Source of the DNA: RFSX01 sp964567435
GTDB lineage: Bacteria; Bacteroidota; Bacteroidia; Chitinophagales; Saprospiraceae
DNA length: 64,000 bases
Assembly (NCBI GenBank): GCA_964567435.1
Contig: CAZMMQ010000013.1
Coordinates: 1 to 64,000, forward strand
Direction: 5' to 3'
A program made the position numbers and the translations under genes. Positions 27,758-37,341 of the stretch are shown here, piece by piece; within the stretch, counting starts at the first letter, position 1; every line of letters starts with the position of its first letter. The notes below the pieces were generated by a model. It ran no database searches, had not been told where the DNA came from, and worked only from the letters and a program-made list of their open reading frames with translations.

Positions 27758-29158
27758 ATGAAGAACAAACTTTCCCTTATCCTACCTTTGCTTGGAATAT
27801 TGCTTCTCTTTAACCATACAACCTTTGAACCAATAGGAATATCGATGATGGCTGGTGGGGATCGACCTGACCTGCCTTCGGTCCTTGATGACTACAGCTT
27901 ACCTGAACTGCCTGATCACTACTCTTTCAGTAGAGACTCTATCAATGTAGCTTATCATGCTCACATAATTAATGATCATAGAGATTCCTTGGATTTTATT
28001 AATAATCAAAAAGCGACTTTGGGTAGAGTTTTGTTCTATGACAATATCTTATCTACAAATCAAGATATTGCTTGTGCTAGTTGCCATGATCAGAAGAAGT
28101 CATTTACAGATGGTGAGAAATTAAGTGAAGGTCTGGCAGGCCTGACAAAGAGGAATTCACTTCATCTAAATGATATCGCCTGGGATACTCATTTTAATTA
28201 TTCATGGGATGGAAGCCAAGGCACACTGCATGAAATGATATCATTACCCCTTAATGATGACAACGAAATAGGTATAGACATGGAGGTCGTCATTGACAGA
28301 ATGTGGAATACTAATTTTTACCCTGCGTTATTCCAAGGAGCCTACCAGCATCCAATTGCGACAGAAGAAAAAATCATAGATGCACTCGTACATTTTATAG
28401 CGTCAATGCACACATTCAATTCGTGGTTGGATCAGCAAGCCCCAGTCGGATTTGAAGACTTTACAGTAATAGAATTATTTGGAAAAGATATCTTCTCTCA
28501 AAAATGTGCTACCTGTCATTCTCAGGGCCGAGGAGACTACATTATTGATAGGAGCAATCAAAATGGACTTGATCTGGACGTAGATGACATTGGTGCAGGT
28601 GCTTGGGATACAACTAAGACCTACTTATTCAGAATGCCATCACTTAAAAATATTGCACTTACAGCACCATATATGCATGATGGAAGATTTGCCAACTTGG
28701 ATGAAGTATTAGAACACTACTCTGAAGGAATAAGAGAACCACTGAATGAAGTACAGGGTTGGTGGAACGTCCTTCCAGTAGGAGGATTTAACTTTAGTCA
28801 ACATGAAAAAATTGCATTGAAGGCCTTTCTTGAGACCTTGACCGATACCTCATTTATTGAAAATCCAAAATGGTCTGACCCATTCTGCAGAACAACAAAT
28901 ACCAATGACATAGAAAATGACTTGAATATTACTTTTGCACCAAATCCATTATCTGATTATTCAGTTATTAATTTTGACAATCCATCTAATCTAAACGTCT
29001 ACATATCCACTTATAATCAGTCTGGTCAATTGCTGTACAAAGATACTGTTACAGGAAGTTCTTTTACTTTAAATAAAAGAGGATTAATGTCAGGCATTTA
29101 TTTTGTTCATATAAGTGTAGGTAATAAAACCTCCATTAAAAAATTGGCTGTGGAGTAA
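27758..29158 (+). CDS. Di-haem cytochrome c peroxidase with T9SS sorting domain
   Basis: I start at the ATG at 27758 (MKNKLSLILPLLGILLLF..., signal peptide) because the upstream 10 residues add nothing. The protein (466 residues) has two c-type haem motifs, CASCH at Cys106 and CATCH at Cys250, and MauG/CcpA-type sequences (GRVLFYDNILS, SWDGSQGTLHEM, MPSLKNIALTAPYMHDGR). The family reduces hydrogen peroxide or oxidises partner proteins. The end is a T9SS type A sorting domain (FAPNPLSDYSVI ... MSGIYFVHISVG), so it is predicted to be secreted or surface-bound, unlike the classical periplasmic enzyme. No partner gene is adjacent. Confidence 0.85.
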   Translation: MKNKLSLILPLLGILLLFNHTTFEPIGISMMAGGDRPDLPSVLDDYSLPELPDHYSFSRDSINVAYHAHIINDHRDSLDFINNQKATLGRVLFYDNILSTNQDIACASCHDQKKSFTDGEKLSEGLAGLTKRNSLHLNDIAWDTHFNYSWDGSQGTLHEMISLPLNDDNEIGIDMEVVIDRMWNTNFYPALFQGAYQHPIATEEKIIDALVHFIASMHTFNSWLDQQAPVGFEDFTVIELFGKDIFSQKCATCHSQGRGDYIIDRSNQNGLDLDVDDIGAGAWDTTKTYLFRMPSLKNIALTAPYMHDGRFANLDEVLEHYSEGIREPLNEVQGWWNVLPVGGFNFSQHEKIALKAFLETLTDTSFIENPKWSDPFCRTTNTNDIENDLNITFAPNPLSDYSVINFDNPSNLNVYISTYNQSGQLLYKDTVTGSSFTLNKRGLMSGIYFVHISVGNKTSIKKLAVE

Positions 29159-29199
29159 AAGAATGCACATTTTTACGTAAACATATGCGTCATCTACTT

Positions 29200-29402
29200 A
29201 AAGGAAGGTCCTAGCACTAAAGATTGGTTCAAAATCATTTGGAAATGTTTCAAAACTAAAAGCATTGTCTGTAGAGAAGTAGGTAGTGGCATTTTCTGCA
29301 TAGCCTGAACCCAAGATATGTAGGTTATCAGCATTGATAACTAATGGGTATTCCAGCTATTTCATTTGGGCATGATTGCCACGTAGATCCTTGGTCTGTA
29401 GA
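29200..29402 (-). pseudogene. Copied fragment of the neighbouring T9SS gene
   Basis: This stretch is clearly similar to 32333-32522, inside the 1116-residue gene that starts at 33197, and has the same orientation (shared blocks include AAAGATTGGTTCAAAATC and CCAAGATATGTAGGTT). It corresponds to about residues 226-288 of that protein but carries indels that break the frame. It is a non-functional duplicate lying just downstream of its source gene. Confidence 0.7.
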
Positions 29403-29563
29403 CCTATCTCAACCTTTACCTACTAAGCTTTCGAACCTACGGAGCTTTGGAAACAACAACTAATTGTCACAAATAGTCCCATAGGGACGACACCTCTGTA
29501 ATAAAACATCCATGGCGAAAATCCAAGCGCCGTAGGTGCGACACAAAGAAAAACTTAAACCTC
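29403..29563. repeat. 161-bp direct repeat, copy 1
   Basis: This copy and 29622-29782 have equal length. The first 60 nt are diverged and the last 100 or so nt look identical. Each copy contains three short dyad-like units related to GTCGCxCCTACGGxGC: 29431-29448, 29476-29492 and 29527-29543. Such 'CCTACGGAGC / CCGTAGGTGCGAC' units resemble dispersed palindromic intergenic repeats known in Bacteroidota. Confidence 0.75.
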
Positions 29564-29621
29564 ACTAGGAATTCATGATATGATATAACTAAAGAAGATG
29601 TCGCTCTGACGGAGCTACTAG

Positions 29622-29782
29622 CCTATCTCAACCTTAACTTACTAAGTTGTCGCTCCTACGGAGCTTTGAAAATAACAATCAATTGTCACAAATAGTCCCA
29701 TAGGGACGACACCTCTGTAATAAAACATCCATGGCGAAAATCCAAGCGCCGTAGGTGCGACACAAAGAAAAACTTAAACCTC
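29622..29782. repeat. 161-bp direct repeat, copy 2
   Basis: Second copy, 219 bp downstream of the first. Its dyad units lie at 29649-29667, 29695-29711 and 29746-29762; one more unit, 29600-29618, stands between the copies. No transposase or terminal inverted repeats are seen. Confidence 0.75.
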
Positions 29783-29846
29783 TCAAGCCTTATTCTCTAC
29801 CAAAGTTGACTAGCTTTACTTGACATCCATAATTGCTTCAAATAGA

Positions 29847-32800
29847 TTAACGGTGCACCACTATACGTCGACTAATACTACGACCATCTGCTAAAGTCAG
29901 ACGAAGCAAATAGATTCCGGAAGTCATCTCATCTAGAACTATACTAAAGGAATCGTTCCCATTACCTTGTTTTAAAGTACGACCCGTCAAATCTATCATG
30001 TTATACGATGCCAGTTCGCCTGAACCCATGTACTTTACATATAGCAAATCAGAGGCGGGTACAGGATATACTTCCATTTGGCTACTTACAATGTCGTTTG
30101 TAGAGGTCAAGCAAATTGGGTCACTTACTTCTCGAACTGTAAGGTTAAGAGTCCTTATTGAATCACAGCCCAATTCTGTCTGCAATAAGTCTTCATAAGT
30201 GCCTGCCTCTGTATATCCCTCATATGCTTCACCCGCGCAGATAGTCGCCTCGACGATGCTGCTAGTGTGACGACACAAATAAGATGATGCAACTGTATTA
30301 GTGATAATGGGTTCATTAAAGTCGAAGAAGATGGCCGCTGTATTTTCGACTATATCACCTGGTTCAGGCCGTTCATTATTAAGTACAGCTTTCATTCTTA
30401 TAAATCCATGAGATGCTTCTTCATTGACAGTAGAATCTGGAAGCATAATATTATCAAATACGACCACTAAGGTCCTATTTTTATCTAAAGTCCATACATA
30501 GTCATGAGAACCTGCCACAGGTCGAAAACTAGAAATATTAAAATCCTCACTTAGTTGATCCTCTATCCTAACAGTAAATGCCGTGTCTGTGCCTGTATTT
30601 TGAAAGCGAATAAGATATTCGATCTCCGAGTCTACGCCTATAACATCACTGTCCGCTATCCCATCGATGTAGATACTTTTGTCATTAGGGTCATAAGAGC
30701 CTTGGTTCGCTCGGCACTCAAAAGTCTCCTTTTCGCCCAAGGTATTGCTGCATTCGTTACCAGACACAACACTGCCCGTGAGGTAGTGAGTCTGCCCTAA
30801 TTCCGCAGCGCAAGAAAGCGTAAAGTTAAGACTTCCGAACAGCGACTCGCGAGGACCAATTGCACCTACCTCAAACACATATGTGGAGCCAGACTGAGAG
30901 ACCAGCGGAAAAGAACAGGATTCGTACTCAAAAAATTCATCAAGCTCTAATGTGAGCAGACCATCTGCAGAGGATACTGAGCCATCATTAAAAATACTAA
31001 GGTGATACGTATTGGGAAAACATCTCCGCAAAAACGGGGTCGTACCAGATATGCCCAAATCTGCACATTCATCAATAACTTGAACACCAACATAGATAGT
31101 ATCTATATCTCCAATGTCTACTTGTACTACACTTTCAAAATCACAGATTTCATAGAGGTCTGATCGTGCCCCAATGTTCACTTCTATTACATCTTGAAAA
31201 GAAATAATTTTAGCTTCACCTTGTCTATTTGTATTTACCAATCTATCTCCAACCTGGACAGGCAATCCAGACATTAAAGTCTCATTGTCTTGGAAGCTAC
31301 AATCATTATTGTCATCAAGGTAAGTGACCACATTTAGTGTACTGAAACCATCTACCACCTTAGTAGTGGATTTGAGTATCGGCGTACCCAAAGTAGCCAG
31401 ATACAGATAGCCGTCCCAACTTATATCTATATCCGTTAATTGTCGCAAATCTGGATGATTAGTTGTAATATCTTGCCAGGTATCACCTTCATCAGGACTA
31501 ATAAATAAGGACTTATCTGTCAAAAAGTATATATTCTCGGCTTGGTCAACATGCAGTTGACTAAATAAAATGTCATTAACCATGGGCAAATCTTTCAATA
31601 CCCTAGAATTATTTGATTCATCATAAATCATAAACTCAGGCACACTATTAAAAGACTGTAATAACATATATACCTTAGCCTTGCTATAAGAAGCGACCAT
31701 CCAGTTAATAAAAGTTGTGGGATTCAATGGAGCGATGACATCTCTGATCTCACCATCAAAATCTATTCTTACTGCATTACCATTAAAGTCCACAACATAC
31801 ACACTTTCAGATGCTGAGATTATAGATAAATCAAGTGGATTGACAAACACATTTGGGGGATTAAAAGGAATTGACTCCCAAGTCTCTCCATTGTCTGCTG
31901 ATTTCCATATTTCACCAAAATCTAGGAAGTAGATACCTTGTGCATTGATCTGAATTTCATTTTCTACTCTTACAAAGCCGTTTTCAAACTCCATCCAAGT
32001 TTCTCCTCCATCTGTAGACCTGCATCCTTCATCTGAGAAAAGACTTCCATCTGGCAATGAAAAAACACGTGAAAAGAATCTACAACTACTGCTATTACCA
32101 TCCAACTCAAAATTTTTCCATTGGCCCTCTGTTGTTTTTATCCAATCATTACAAATTTCAGTCAATACCAAATCTTTACTAGCAGCTTCCACTAAGAATG
32201 CATTTGGTGAACCATTCATGAGTTGATTTGATTTATCCACCCAGTTGTCCTTGCCGTTTTCAGAAATTCTCAACTCGTTAGGGCACAGATCTTGAGCTAA
32301 AGCGACACCATCTGTACCAAAGGTGAAGGGTTTAGCACTAAAGATTGGTTCAAAATCTTTTGAAAATGTTTCAAAACTTATAGCACCGTCCGTAGAGACG
32401 TAGGTACTGGCATGTCCTGAATAGCCTGTACCCAAGATATGTAGGTTGTCAGCATTGGTTACTGTGGGTATGCCGCCTATTCCATTTGGGTATGCTTGCC
32501 AAGTTGACCCTTGGTCTGTAGAAAAGACAGAAGTCGAATATAGATTTCCAGCTGCATCTATCACGACTTGACTGGAGGTGGAGAAAGAAGAGCCGGATGC
32601 AACATTTTCTTCTACCTGTGTCAAACCCACATTGAATCTGATAAGACCTCTAGAGGAATAAGAGTAATGAATATCGTTTGGTCCTTTGATTAAGATAGTA
32701 TTGAAACTACCATCTTCTATTTCTACTGTTCTAATCAGGTCACCTGAGGCAGTATATCTCTGGATATTATTAATGTTTGCAACGATAATCTGATTGTTAT

Positions 32801-33197
32801 CAAGAAAGAAAAAATCTTCAGGAGAAAAGAATAAATCTGGCTCGAAAAATGGCTCTAAGCTTTGACTACTTTCATCGATTTCATATATGAGGTCATCCAA
32901 TATGATAAATAGACTACCCTCGTTATTCTCCGTAATCTTAGGTCTAAAGCTGAATTGCACATCTCGGAGAGCATCATCTTGAACCAATAAGTTCCAAGAA
33001 TTACCTAAGTCGTCGGATGTAAATAATGCCGCTCCATATTCATGGTGGCCTATTAATCGTTCATTCTCAGTCATGTATATTACACTGAGCTGCTCCAAGT
33101 CATGAACTGGGAGCTCTTCCCATTCTATTTGTGCATGAATATTAGTACTCAGGAATAATAGGCACAGCAAGACGAAGATGTTCTTAATTGGTGTCAT
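29847..33197 (-). CDS. Large T9SS cargo with BNR-like propeller and DUF7619-like domain
   Basis: A 1116-residue protein. Signal peptide (MTPIKNIFVLLCLLFLSTNIHAQ); about 600 residues of Asp-box/BNR-type repeats (SDDLGNSWN, STDQGSTWQA, STDGGETWME, SADNGETWES, SPDEGDTWQD) that predict one or two beta-propellers; a domain with YLDDNNDCSFQDNE; a DUF11/DUF7619-like domain (SYDPNDKSIYIDG ... YLIRFQNTGTDTAF ... FFDFNEPIITNT); and a C-terminal T9SS type A sorting domain (MEVYPVPASDLLYV ... SGIYLLRL). The propeller is of the Ycf48/sortilin type rather than a proven sialidase. Surface location is predicted; function is unknown. A decayed copy of residues 226-288 lies downstream. Confidence 0.8.
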   Translation of the reverse strand: MTPIKNIFVLLCLLFLSTNIHAQIEWEELPVHDLEQLSVIYMTENERLIGHHEYGAALFTSDDLGNSWNLLVQDDALRDVQFSFRPKITENNEGSLFIILDDLIYEIDESSQSLEPFFEPDLFFSPEDFFFLDNNQIIVANINNIQRYTASGDLIRTVEIEDGSFNTILIKGPNDIHYSYSSRGLIRFNVGLTQVEENVASGSSFSTSSQVVIDAAGNLYSTSVFSTDQGSTWQAYPNGIGGIPTVTNADNLHILGTGYSGHASTYVSTDGAISFETFSKDFEPIFSAKPFTFGTDGVALAQDLCPNELRISENGKDNWVDKSNQLMNGSPNAFLVEAASKDLVLTEICNDWIKTTEGQWKNFELDGNSSSCRFFSRVFSLPDGSLFSDEGCRSTDGGETWMEFENGFVRVENEIQINAQGIYFLDFGEIWKSADNGETWESIPFNPPNVFVNPLDLSIISASESVYVVDFNGNAVRIDFDGEIRDVIAPLNPTTFINWMVASYSKAKVYMLLQSFNSVPEFMIYDESNNSRVLKDLPMVNDILFSQLHVDQAENIYFLTDKSLFISPDEGDTWQDITTNHPDLRQLTDIDISWDGYLYLATLGTPILKSTTKVVDGFSTLNVVTYLDDNNDCSFQDNETLMSGLPVQVGDRLVNTNRQGEAKIISFQDVIEVNIGARSDLYEICDFESVVQVDIGDIDTIYVGVQVIDECADLGISGTTPFLRRCFPNTYHLSIFNDGSVSSADGLLTLELDEFFEYESCSFPLVSQSGSTYVFEVGAIGPRESLFGSLNFTLSCAAELGQTHYLTGSVVSGNECSNTLGEKETFECRANQGSYDPNDKSIYIDGIADSDVIGVDSEIEYLIRFQNTGTDTAFTVRIEDQLSEDFNISSFRPVAGSHDYVWTLDKNRTLVVVFDNIMLPDSTVNEEASHGFIRMKAVLNNERPEPGDIVENTAAIFFDFNEPIITNTVASSYLCRHTSSIVEATICAGEAYEGYTEAGTYEDLLQTELGCDSIRTLNLTVREVSDPICLTSTNDIVSSQMEVYPVPASDLLYVKYMGSGELASYNMIDLTGRTLKQGNGNDSFSIVLDEMTSGIYLLRLTLADGRSISRRIVVHR

Positions 33198-33379
33198 AAT
33201 AGATTGTTGGTCAGTCCGTAATATTTCTTAATGTCCTCTGTCGAGAATAGGTTACTGACCTTTTGTAAAGAAATTAGGTAATGTCTATTAATCCTAGTTA
33301 TTATTTATATCGCAGATATCAGCATTAATCTAGAAATTTGGCCAACCTTTGCACGCAACTAAAGCACAGGTACAGCAAT

Positions 33380-34708
33380 ATGATTACATTCTCAGATCTG
33401 CATCTCACCAAATTTCTTTGGCAAGCACTGGATGACCTTGGCATCGTACATCCTACTACTATACAACATAAGACCTTCTCTCCAATCATGTCTGGTAAGG
33501 ATATAGTAGGCATCGCACAGACAGGGACAGGAAAGACCTATGCTTACTTACTACCTACATTGAAGATGTGGAAATTTACCAAGTCTCCACATGCCCAGAT
33601 TTTGGTGATTGTACCTACTCGCGAATTAGTAGCTCAGGTTGTAGAAGAGGTAGAGAAACTAGCCAAATACATGAATGTCTCTGTGGCAGGTGTATATGGA
33701 GGAACTAATATCAGGATGCAAAAAGCTGAGATAAGTCTGGGTGTAGATTTGGTTGTAGGGACACCAGGTAGACTAGTAGATCTTATGTTAGATGGTGTGC
33801 TCAAAACTAAGCATATCAAAAAATTAATCATAGATGAAGTAGATGAGATGTTGCATCTGGGTTTTAGGACACAACTAAGGACCATACTTGACTTCTTACC
33901 AGAGCGCCGTCAGACATTGATGTTTTCTGCTACTATGCCCCAAGAAGTAGAAGCCATTGTCGATCTCTTTACAGACTACTATACCAAAATAGAAGCTGCG
34001 CCATCAGGCACTCCTCTGGATAATATAGAGCAGCTTCTCTATAGCGCCTCTAACTTCAATACCAAGGCCAACCTATTAGAGCACCTGATCGCTTCAGATC
34101 CATCTATGAGTAAGGTACTTGTATTCGTTAGTATAAAGAAAATGGCAGATGCCTTATACGAGAGACTTCTGCCGGCAATGGAAGATAATGTCGGTGTCAT
34201 CCATTCTTCTAAATCACAAAACAACAGATTCAATACGGTCAACCAATTCCAAGATGGAGAGATGAGAGTAGTCATCGCGACCGACATTATCGCAAGAGGA
34301 CTAGATATCTCTGAGGTGACTCATGTCATTAATTTTGATCTGCCAGAAGCTGCAGAACAGTATATACATCGTATAGGACGTACAGGTAGAGCGGAAAAAA
34401 AAGGGATTGCCATCTCTTTTGTCTCCGAATTAGAAGAAGCACGACGAGAAGCCATAGAATCCCTGATGGATATGACTATACCTGAGAGCTTCATTCCTGA
34501 AGGAGTACAGATTTCTGAAGAACTTATCGACCTAGAAAAACCCGTAGAATTTGTACCATTCAATAATCATAAGATGCGTCAGCACAAACCGACAGGTGAT
34601 GCCTTCCATGAGAAAAAGGACAAAAACAAAAAGACCAACATTCGTGTCAACTACGAAGACCAGATGAAAAAGAAATATAAGAAGCAATACAGAAAGAATA
34701 GGAAATAA
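33380..34708 (+). CDS. DEAD-box ATP-dependent RNA helicase
   Basis: I use the ATG at 33380 (MITFSDLHLTKFLWQAL), because family members begin at this F-x-x-L Q-motif and the upstream 14 residues are unusual. Motifs: Q-motif (HPTTIQHKTF), I (AQTGTGKT), Ia (PTREL), Ib (TPGR), II (DEVD, a variant of DEAD), III (SAT), V (ATDIIARGLD) and VI (HRIGRTGR). A basic tail (KKDKNKKTNIR ... KKKYKKQYRKNRK) probably binds RNA. It is an RhlE/CshA-like protein for ribosome assembly or RNA decay; the exact subfamily is not certain. The region 33198-33379 is shared with the divergent T9SS gene. Confidence 0.9.
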   Translation: MITFSDLHLTKFLWQALDDLGIVHPTTIQHKTFSPIMSGKDIVGIAQTGTGKTYAYLLPTLKMWKFTKSPHAQILVIVPTRELVAQVVEEVEKLAKYMNVSVAGVYGGTNIRMQKAEISLGVDLVVGTPGRLVDLMLDGVLKTKHIKKLIIDEVDEMLHLGFRTQLRTILDFLPERRQTLMFSATMPQEVEAIVDLFTDYYTKIEAAPSGTPLDNIEQLLYSASNFNTKANLLEHLIASDPSMSKVLVFVSIKKMADALYERLLPAMEDNVGVIHSSKSQNNRFNTVNQFQDGEMRVVIATDIIARGLDISEVTHVINFDLPEAAEQYIHRIGRTGRAEKKGIAISFVSELEEARREAIESLMDMTIPESFIPEGVQISEELIDLEKPVEFVPFNNHKMRQHKPTGDAFHEKKDKNKKTNIRVNYEDQMKKKYKKQYRKNRK

Positions 34709-34731
34709 TTAAATGATGTTTAATTATTTCC
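34701..34731. terminator. Bidirectional stem-loop terminator
   Basis: A perfect 13-bp inverted repeat (GGAAATAATTAAA / TTTAATTATTTCC) with a 5-nt loop lies between the helicase gene and the convergent barrel gene. It overlaps the helicase stop codon. It probably ends transcription from both sides. Confidence 0.6.
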
Positions 34732-34738
34732 GATTCCT

Positions 34739-35251
34739 TTAAATGCTAATCCCAAAACTAAGACCCAAAAGGGGGAAATGAGTAGTTCTCATATCAAAGT
34801 TGTTGAATGTCTCTTTAATTGGCCAGTGTGCAAATACCCTTAAATTTACCCGCTTTGTTATCAATGGCTGTAGCCTGTATCCTATTATAGGATAGATATT
34901 ATGATTGCTATAGCCTATAGTAACAGTCCCGCCAAGTCCTACTTCCAAAAAATGTCTACCTGTACCAATATTAGCCGTTAAGTGAAGTGGTATAGTCCTA
35001 TAATCTACTAAGTCCTTACAGAACACAAAGCACAAATCAACATAATATCCATACCCCACTTTAGCACTTAGCATGACATTGGACTTTACAACAAACAATC
35101 GCTCATAATTAATCGCAAACAAAGCGCCATCCCCCAATAAGTTAAGATTGATGTTATTTAATGGTCTGGTATTACTTTGCTTTGGTTCTACTTGAGCATG
35201 ATTTGCTATACTGAAAGCGATCAGAAATACAAATGTGACTAACTGTTTCAT
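34739..35251 (-). CDS. Small outer-membrane beta-barrel protein
   Basis: A 170-residue protein: signal peptide (MKQLVTFVFLIAFSIANHAQ) and about eight amphipathic strands (LFAINYERLFVVKSN, LSAKVGYGYYVD, LHLTANIGTGRHFLEVGLGG, GYRLQPLITKRVNLRVFA, LLGLSFGISI). A Cys pair (LCFVFCKD) may form a disulphide. This is a small OmpA/PorT-like barrel of unknown role. It is monocistronic, divergent from the 35551 gene, with a dyad between them. Confidence 0.7.
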   Translation of the reverse strand: MKQLVTFVFLIAFSIANHAQVEPKQSNTRPLNNINLNLLGDGALFAINYERLFVVKSNVMLSAKVGYGYYVDLCFVFCKDLVDYRTIPLHLTANIGTGRHFLEVGLGGTVTIGYSNHNIYPIIGYRLQPLITKRVNLRVFAHWPIKETFNNFDMRTTHFPLLGLSFGISI

Positions 35252-35327
35252 AATAATTTTTGTTTGATAGCAAATCTATCATGGAGAATAACAGAAATTA
35301 TATGTAATTGGTAAACTTGATAAGCAC

Positions 35328-35348
35328 TTGTTTACGGATTGTAAACAA
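35328..35348. promoter_or_regulatory. 8-bp inverted repeat between divergent genes
   Basis: TTGTTTAC and GTAAACAA form a perfect inverted repeat with a 5-nt spacer in the 299-nt intergenic region 35252-35550. It looks like an operator for a dimeric regulator. The rest of the region shows nothing recognisable. Confidence 0.4.
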
Positions 35349-35550
35349 ACTTGTCCATCATCAAATGTGGTGTCTATGATTTATAAGAAATCAGTTGGTT
35401 GTTTGTATTGACTTAGAATAATTAAACAATGTATAGTCAGTGCTCCTGCTTTGAAGACCAGCAATCTTACAACTCCCATCGTTCCATAATAGAGATTTGC
35501 CTTTAAATAGCTATCTCCATTTAACAAAACAGAACAAAAATCATCTTCTC

Positions 35551-37164
35551 ATGAACACTTACCTACCTCTCAAGACGCTTTTATACTTGATAATCGTCCC
35601 TATATTTATTCAGGGTCAAATACCTGAGAATTTTGAGTTTTTAGCTCATGATGCAAAACACAATGAAATCTCACAAATCATTGTACGGGACGACCATATT
35701 ATTTTCTCTACTAACAATGGTATTCATAGAGCGACCTATAACTATGGCATCGATAATTTCTATGCACGACAAGACTTTGCAAGATCCAAATTGATAGAGG
35801 AAAATGACTCCACTTTCTACTTCTTTACATATGAACGATCTGATCATGACATAGTTGGAATACCAGGCTTTACGGTTGTTACAAATCAGTCAGGAGAGGA
35901 TTCCTTTAGTGCCATAGGTGAACGAGAAAATATTCATATTGAAGACGTCATAGTTGATTCTATCGGTGGTTATTGGTGCCTTAGGTCAACATTAAATGGT
36001 AATAGTATCTCTACAGGTATTCTCCACTTTGAGAATGATACTCTATCAACTGTAATTGATCATTTATTTCTAAGACCAAAATTATATAAGAATTCTCGCG
36101 GAGATATTTATGTATTCGACTCTTCATCTTCGATTAATCATATCACAGGTAATGAATTTGAGTATGATTCAATCTATGAATCTGCTGATGACATTCAATT
36201 ATGGGGTCAGAATAATTTAATCATTGAAAGAAATCAAGCTATTCTGACTACACCGGATTTTAAGCAAAGACTAAATACATGGGATTTACCATTTAACCCG
36301 CTTAGTTTTGAGAATGTTACTATTAACCAAGACAGCAGTCTCTATCTAGTCAATCTCCAATTAGATAGTTATGAGATTTTCCATGTAGATAAATCATCTA
36401 ATGCCCAATTAATTTTTAGTTCACAGATCGAAGACAATGAAACTATAAGAGGTATCAAAACACTTTCAGATAGCACACATCTCATCTATGGCCAGCACCA
36501 ATTTGAAATTGTGAATAATACATTTTTCAGAATGATACATCATCATAAAGAACTGGACTATGAAAGGAGAGATGTTGACCTACTCAGTGTAAATCTGCTT
36601 CCAATAGACACTATCGATTTTGGATACTTCGAGATATCTGGTGAGGCTAGTATTGAATATCAAAACAACGACAATGAAGCTATCACACACTTGAATGCTA
36701 TTTCTACAAGTATTGATGTTCCGTATAGTTTTCTAAATTTTCCCATATCGACTGAGATTCAGCCACAGAGTTCGTTAATTGACATCCTTAACTTTCGTTT
36801 TTTGAGCAGAGAACTAAACTTTTCTCCAGGTTTTTTGGATACGAAATTTGAAATATCTGGTGCCAACTTTAGATTTAATAATAGCACACAGAAAGTAGCA
36901 ACAATTGATTTAGTGAGCTCTGTCATAGAAGCGCCCAAATTAGTACAGGTGTCGCTTTATCCAAATCCAACCCCTGATGTCATCCATTGGCAGCAGCCTG
37001 ATATTATAAAGACAGAGATATACAATGCCCAAGGGAAACGTATACTAATCAATGAAACCAGTGGATCTCATCAGGATGTCTCTTCACTTGAATCAGGAAC
37101 TTATTTGCTCATACTTACAACGAAAGAGGATAGATCATACTCAGGTATATTTGCAAAACACTAA
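35551..37164 (+). CDS. T9SS type A sorting-domain protein, hypothetical
   Basis: Start chosen at the ATG at 35551 (MNTYLPLKTLLYLIIVPIFIQGQ, signal peptide); the upstream 18 codons are unlikely. The body (about 440 residues) is beta-rich, with repeats typical of a propeller (HDAKHNEISQIIVRDDHIIFSTNNGIHRA and later 'GGYWCLRST', 'NNTFFRMI'). The last 75 residues are a T9SS sorting domain (VSLYPNPTPDVIHW ... LESGTYLLILTT). It is predicted to be secreted; function is unknown. It lies convergent to the TonB receptor gene. Confidence 0.75.
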   Translation: MNTYLPLKTLLYLIIVPIFIQGQIPENFEFLAHDAKHNEISQIIVRDDHIIFSTNNGIHRATYNYGIDNFYARQDFARSKLIEENDSTFYFFTYERSDHDIVGIPGFTVVTNQSGEDSFSAIGERENIHIEDVIVDSIGGYWCLRSTLNGNSISTGILHFENDTLSTVIDHLFLRPKLYKNSRGDIYVFDSSSSINHITGNEFEYDSIYESADDIQLWGQNNLIIERNQAILTTPDFKQRLNTWDLPFNPLSFENVTINQDSSLYLVNLQLDSYEIFHVDKSSNAQLIFSSQIEDNETIRGIKTLSDSTHLIYGQHQFEIVNNTFFRMIHHHKELDYERRDVDLLSVNLLPIDTIDFGYFEISGEASIEYQNNDNEAITHLNAISTSIDVPYSFLNFPISTEIQPQSSLIDILNFRFLSRELNFSPGFLDTKFEISGANFRFNNSTQKVATIDLVSSVIEAPKLVQVSLYPNPTPDVIHWQQPDIIKTEIYNAQGKRILINETSGSHQDVSSLESGTYLLILTTKEDRSYSGIFAKH

Positions 37165-37262
37165 TTACAAAGCTTTTTAAGCACAATAATATCATAGATA
37201 CACACTGGCTGCTTGATGAACTATAATATCGAACTTGGATATTATTAATCAGTAGGTCGTCA

Positions 37263-37293
37263 AAGAAGGTGCAGCCATAAGCTACACCTTCTT
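37263..37293. terminator. Bidirectional stem-loop terminator
   Basis: A 13-bp stem with one mismatch (AAGAAGGTGCAGC / GCTACACCTTCTT) and a 5-nt loop lies between convergent genes. T-rich and A-rich flanks suit termination in both directions. Confidence 0.55.
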
Positions 37294-37341
37294 CTAACGA
37301 TAGGGTTTTCTTACCCAATCTATCAAATATTCAAATTGCAA

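Noticed and set aside
29403..29782. CRISPR-like or insertion-sequence structure
   Set aside because: Only two copies of 161 bp, no regular spacers, no cas gene, no transposase and no target-site duplication.
33342..33353. Promoter CCAACCTTTGCA before the DEAD-box helicase
   Set aside because: It has one mismatch to TAnnTTTG and no TTG at the right distance, so it was not listed.
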